Source of the DNA: Streptomyces sp. A0642
GTDB taxonomy: Bacteria > Actinomycetota > Actinomycetes > Streptomycetales > Streptomycetaceae
Direction: 5' to 3'
Length of the DNA: 64,000 bases
Assembly (NCBI RefSeq): GCF_004795105.1
Contig: NZ_SSBL01000002.1
Span: 682,001-746,000, forward strand
The notes below the pieces were generated by a model that was not told where the DNA came from, searched no databases, and saw nothing but the letters and a program-made list of their open reading frames with translations. Numbering within the stretch: position 1 is the first letter of the stretch; each line of letters opens with the position of its first letter. This document shows positions 63,672 to 64,000 of this stretch, in pieces. The translations under genes and the position numbers were made by a program.

Positions 63672-64000
63672 CGGGGATCAGGCGAAGACCCTTCGGAAGC
63701 TCGGACTTCGCCTCCTTGCACTCCGCCTTCGGTACGAGGAAGACACTCGCCCCGTCCCGGCGGGCGGCCTGGGTCTTGAGCGAGACGCCCCCGACCGCGC
63801 CGACCTCCCCGTCCGCCTCGATGGTGCCCGTGCCGGCGATCGTGCGGCCGCCGGTCAGGTCGCCGCCCGAGCCGTCGCCGTCGAGCTTGTCGACGATGCC
63901 GAGCGCGAAGAACAGGCCGGCGCTGGGGCCGCCCACGTCGGCGAGGTGCAGGGTCACGTCGACCGAACCGGGCTTCTTGCCGAGGTAGTGGAGTGCGGCG
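63601..64000 (-). CDS. PDZ/Lon-like (S16) protease YlbL homologue, 5' end outside the window
   Basis: The visible part covers the C-terminal 132 residues. The Lon-type serine is in ADVGGPSAGLFFALG and the catalytic Lys in EVGAVGGVSLKTQAAR, the order typical of S16 peptidases. The remaining upstream part, expected to hold a membrane helix and a PDZ domain as in YlbL-type proteins, runs past the window end. The class is known for a role in envelope proteolysis. Confidence 0.88.
   Translation of the reverse strand, partial: AALHYLGKKPGSVDVTLHLADVGGPSAGLFFALGIVDKLDGDGSGGDLTGGRTIAGTGTIEADGEVGAVGGVSLKTQAARRDGASVFLVPKAECKEAKSELPKGLRLIPVTTLKGAVDSLRALDHGGKIPGC

Overview
The window is chromosomal DNA of a high-GC actinomycete, almost certainly a Streptomyces. 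Codon third positions are strongly G/C, GTG starts are common, and the gene content is typical of the genus: an SsgA-like sporulation protein, DasR-type operators in front of N-acetylglucosamine PTS genes, a CebR-type box in front of a secreted mannanase, the CysO/CysM/Mec cysteine module, and several RDD, DUF445, DUF1707 and DUF4396 proteins. From memory, the stretch from about 30 to 61 kb follows the gene order around SCO2900-SCO2930 of S. coelicolor.

Layout. 0-8 kb holds mixed regulatory and accessory genes: an RsbW-like ATPase, a winged-helix protein, LtrA, a decayed PASTA-like gene, an ECF sigma operon, a HAD hydrolase and a histidine phosphatase. 7-11.3 kb has three regulators (TipA-like MerR, a GbsR/MarR protein with an IS30-like HTH, and HxlR), each with a recognisable operator near its target. 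11.7-16 kb has a CebR-boxed GH5 mannanase, a truncated DHFR-like pseudogene and a membrane Ser/Thr kinase. 16-22.4 kb has formamidase, FMN reductase, lipoprotein, DUF445, SGNH esterase and LiaF-like genes. 22.5-23.7 kb is a copper module: a CsoR-type box, a His-rich DUF4396 membrane protein and a Cys-rich copper storage protein. 23.7-26.5 kb encodes an ABC-2 exporter and 26.6-29 kb a class A PBP.

29-34 kb: a guanidinium exporter behind a guanidine-III riboswitch, a GroES-like protein, DUF3618, Bcp, an MHS-type MFS transporter, two coupled HNH endonuclease paralogues, and a tRNA-Leu(UAG) that supplies the stop codon of the second one. 34-40 kb: rdgB, rph, nagF, nagE1, nagE2 and an MBL hydrolase. 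40.4-42.5 kb: mec, a cysteine-type leader peptide, cysO and cysM, forming a protein-thiocarboxylate cysteine pathway. 42.5-44.4 kb is an apparent accessory insert with a secreted zincin and a lipoprotein. 44.4-49.5 kb: amino-acid permease, DUF2017, clpS, pncB and pncA. 50-57.7 kb: immune-inhibitor-A-like M6 protease, two RDD proteins, ssgG-like SALP and a GlcD-type oxidase. 57.7-64 kb: TPR protein, hppD with a divergent AsnC regulator, an HTH/small-protein/MFS operon with a leaderless-looking promoter, and a PDZ/Lon-like protease cut by the window end.

No insertion sequence, CRISPR array or biosynthetic gene cluster was seen. The least explained parts are the HNH-HNH-tRNA overlap, the zincin/lipoprotein pair, a 30-residue membrane peptide coupled to an ECF sigma factor, and four short tandem-repeat arrays lying just downstream of genes. 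Starts were chosen by reading for ribosome-binding sites; nothing was checked against databases.
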